This document shows positions 6,498-7,634 of a stretch of 7,634 nucleotides of DNA, piece by piece. Source of the stretch: Trebonia sp. (GTDB lineage: Bacteria > Actinomycetota > Actinomycetes > Streptosporangiales > Streptosporangiaceae); the NCBI GenBank assembly GCA_030038035.1, contig JASHPP010000813.1, forward strand, positions 1 through 7,634, written 5' to 3'. A program made the translations under genes and the position numbers. The notes under the pieces are model-generated. The model ran no database searches. It saw only the letters and a list, made by a program, of their open reading frames with translations, and was not told where the DNA came from. Within the stretch, counting starts at the first letter, position 1. Each line of letters starts with the position of its first letter.

Positions 6498-6502
6498 GGA
6501 GG
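6496..6502 (+). promoter_or_regulatory. Ribosome binding site of the amidohydrolase, overlapping the previous stop
   Basis: GAGGAGG shares its first two bases with the TGA of the MetE-like gene and lies 8 bases before ATG 6511. This supports both the start choice and continued translation along the operon. Confidence 0.7.
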
Positions 6503-6510
6503 CGACCGGC

Positions 6511-7634
6511 ATGACCTACGACCTGCTGATCAAGGGAGGCCACGTCCTGGATCCCGGCCAGGGGCTGGACGGAGTCCTGGACATCGCGATCACCGGCGGC
6601 AAGATCGCGCGGATCGCCTCCGACATCCCGGCGCAGGACGCGGCTCGCGTCCTTGAGATCCGTGGCGCGAGCCGGCGCGTCGTGCCAGGACTAATCGACC
6701 TTCACACGCACGTCGCCGACGGTGCGATCACCGAGGGTGTGGGCATGGGCATGTGCGATGCCGACGCCATCGGAGTGCGCTCAGGTGTTACCACAGTCGC
6801 GGACTGCGGGTCGGTCGGCGTCGCCAACCTCGGCGTCTTCCCCGCCCACATCCTGCCCAAGGCCAAGACCCGGGTCATAACGATGGTGAACGCTGGCAGC
6901 TATGCGCACACCATGCCAGGTCCGGCGGACATCAACACGCTCGACGACATCAACAGGGACGCCTTGCAGAAGGCCGTCGAGCGCAATCCCGGGCTTATTG
7001 CCGGGGTCAAGCTCCGCATCGTCGGCCCGGCCTTCGCGGACAAGGGCGAGGACATCATCACCAAGGCCAAGGCAGCGGCCAGGGATCTCGACGTACCTCT
7101 GATGGTGCACATCGGCGACTTCACCGCAAAGGATGAGGCGTCGGCGGCACGGCGTGGCGAGCTGACCCGATTCCTGCTGCGGACATTCGAGCCAGGCGAC
7201 ATCCTGACCCACCTGTGCACGCCGAACTCCGGGCGCGTCCTCGACCCGTCCGGCAAGCCGTACCCAGAGGTCGCCGAGGCCCGCGCCAACGGCGTCGTGC
7301 TCGACTCGGCGCTCGGCCGCGGCAACTTCGGCATCGAGGTCGCCAGGCGGCAAGCCGACCTGGGCCTGTATCCCGACACCATCAGCAGCGACCTGACCGC
7401 AATGGGCCAGAGCTTCCACAGCCTGCTTGAGTGCATGGCCAAGTTCATGTCGATTGGCTACACGCTGGCTGACGTGGTCAAGGCAACCACCTCTAGTGCG
7501 GCCAGGGCGCTCAGCCAGCAAGACGAACTCGGGGCTATCGCGGTCGGGCGGGACGCCGACCTGAGCATCATCGACGTTGCTGAGGGCGACTTCACGTTCA
7601 CTGACACCACCGGGCAGGTGTTCCGGGGCGGATA
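6511..7634 (+). CDS. Dihydroorotase-like amidohydrolase (COG3964 type), 3' end outside window
   Basis: 374 residues are visible and the frame runs off the window; relatives are near 380-420, so only a short tail is missing. The N-terminus MTYDLLIKGGHVLDP and the VPGLIDLHTHV strand are typical of the amidohydrolase superfamily. All binuclear-metal residues are present: H65 and H67 (HTH), K167 (AGVKLRI, expected to be carboxylated), H200 (MVHIGD), H234 (ILTHLCTP) and D294 (SSDLTA). The closing strand VGRDADLSIID is also present. COG3964 members are often labelled dihydroorotase or deacetylase. Characterised ones hydrolyse esters such as acetyl-(R)-mandelate rather than dihydroorotate, and others act on cyclic amides. 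In this operon a hydrolase of an amide, ester or lactone intermediate would fit, with the real substrate open. It is not pyrimidine biosynthetic: no pyr genes are nearby. Confidence 0.88.
   Translation, partial: MTYDLLIKGGHVLDPGQGLDGVLDIAITGGKIARIASDIPAQDAARVLEIRGASRRVVPGLIDLHTHVADGAITEGVGMGMCDADAIGVRSGVTTVADCGSVGVANLGVFPAHILPKAKTRVITMVNAGSYAHTMPGPADINTLDDINRDALQKAVERNPGLIAGVKLRIVGPAFADKGEDIITKAKAAARDLDVPLMVHIGDFTAKDEASAARRGELTRFLLRTFEPGDILTHLCTPNSGRVLDPSGKPYPEVAEARANGVVLDSALGRGNFGIEVARRQADLGLYPDTISSDLTAMGQSFHSLLECMAKFMSIGYTLADVVKATTSSAARALSQQDELGAIAVGRDADLSIIDVAEGDFTFTDTTGQVFRGG

Larger units (their letters stand above)
2002..7634 (+). other. Predicted catabolic operon (dioxygenase to amidohydrolase, continuing beyond the window)
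   Basis: Six consecutive same-strand genes have junctions of -4, -4, +16, +21 and +13 bases, with no room for promoters or terminators between them. The first MetE-like gene is 70 bases upstream and may belong to the same transcript or have its own promoter. The CoA-transferase is separated by 142 bases and a hairpin and may be an independent or upstream part of the same cluster. No regulator gene is visible in the window. Confidence 0.8.

Noticed and set aside
1..7634. Mobile element, phage, CRISPR array, toxin-antitoxin or defence system
   Set aside because: No transposase, integrase, direct-repeat array or small paired genes are visible; composition and codon use are even throughout.

Overview
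The window is a high-GC stretch with strong G/C preference at third codon positions, frequent GTG starts, purine-rich Shine-Dalgarno sites and GTGA stop/start overlaps. This fits an actinobacterium, probably a soil or metabolically versatile one; species and genus cannot be read from the sequence. Every gene lies on the + strand and almost every base is coding. There is no rRNA, tRNA, CRISPR array, insertion sequence or phage gene.

Layout: (1) bases 2-631 hold the 3' end of a class III (CaiB/BaiF) CoA-transferase. (2) A 142-base spacer contains a strong GC hairpin. (3) Bases 774-1931 encode a first single-domain MetE-like zinc protein. (4) A 70-base spacer contains a promoter-like sequence and a good ribosome binding site. 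(5) Bases 2002-4216 encode a tightly coupled trio: a short intradiol ring-cleavage dioxygenase, a thiolase-like protein with no nucleophilic cysteine, and its DUF35 zinc-ribbon/OB-fold partner. (6) Bases 4233-5267 encode a cytoplasmic NHL beta-propeller closely resembling peptidyl-alpha-hydroxyglycine alpha-amidating lyase. (7) Bases 5289-6497 encode a second, divergent MetE-like protein. (8) Bases 6511-7634 encode the 5' part of a COG3964/dihydroorotase-like amidohydrolase that runs off the window.

From the dioxygenase onward the gaps are only -4 to +21 bases, so this is almost certainly one operon. The combination is typical of catabolism rather than housekeeping: ring cleavage, CoA transfer, C-C cleavage of a CoA thioester, a metal lyase/hydrolase pair, and two zinc enzymes that act on thiols or methyl/alkyl groups. 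A reasonable working model is breakdown of an alkylated (for example O- or N-methylated) aromatic or aromatic-amide compound. The MetE-like proteins would handle the alkyl group, the dioxygenase would open a catechol-like ring, and the thiolase/DUF35 pair would shorten a CoA-activated product. The substrate cannot be deduced from the sequence. I do not recognise the complete gene set as a characterised pathway. The most distinctive features are the two MetE-like paralogues with complementary active-site changes and the PAL-like lyase inside a small-molecule operon.
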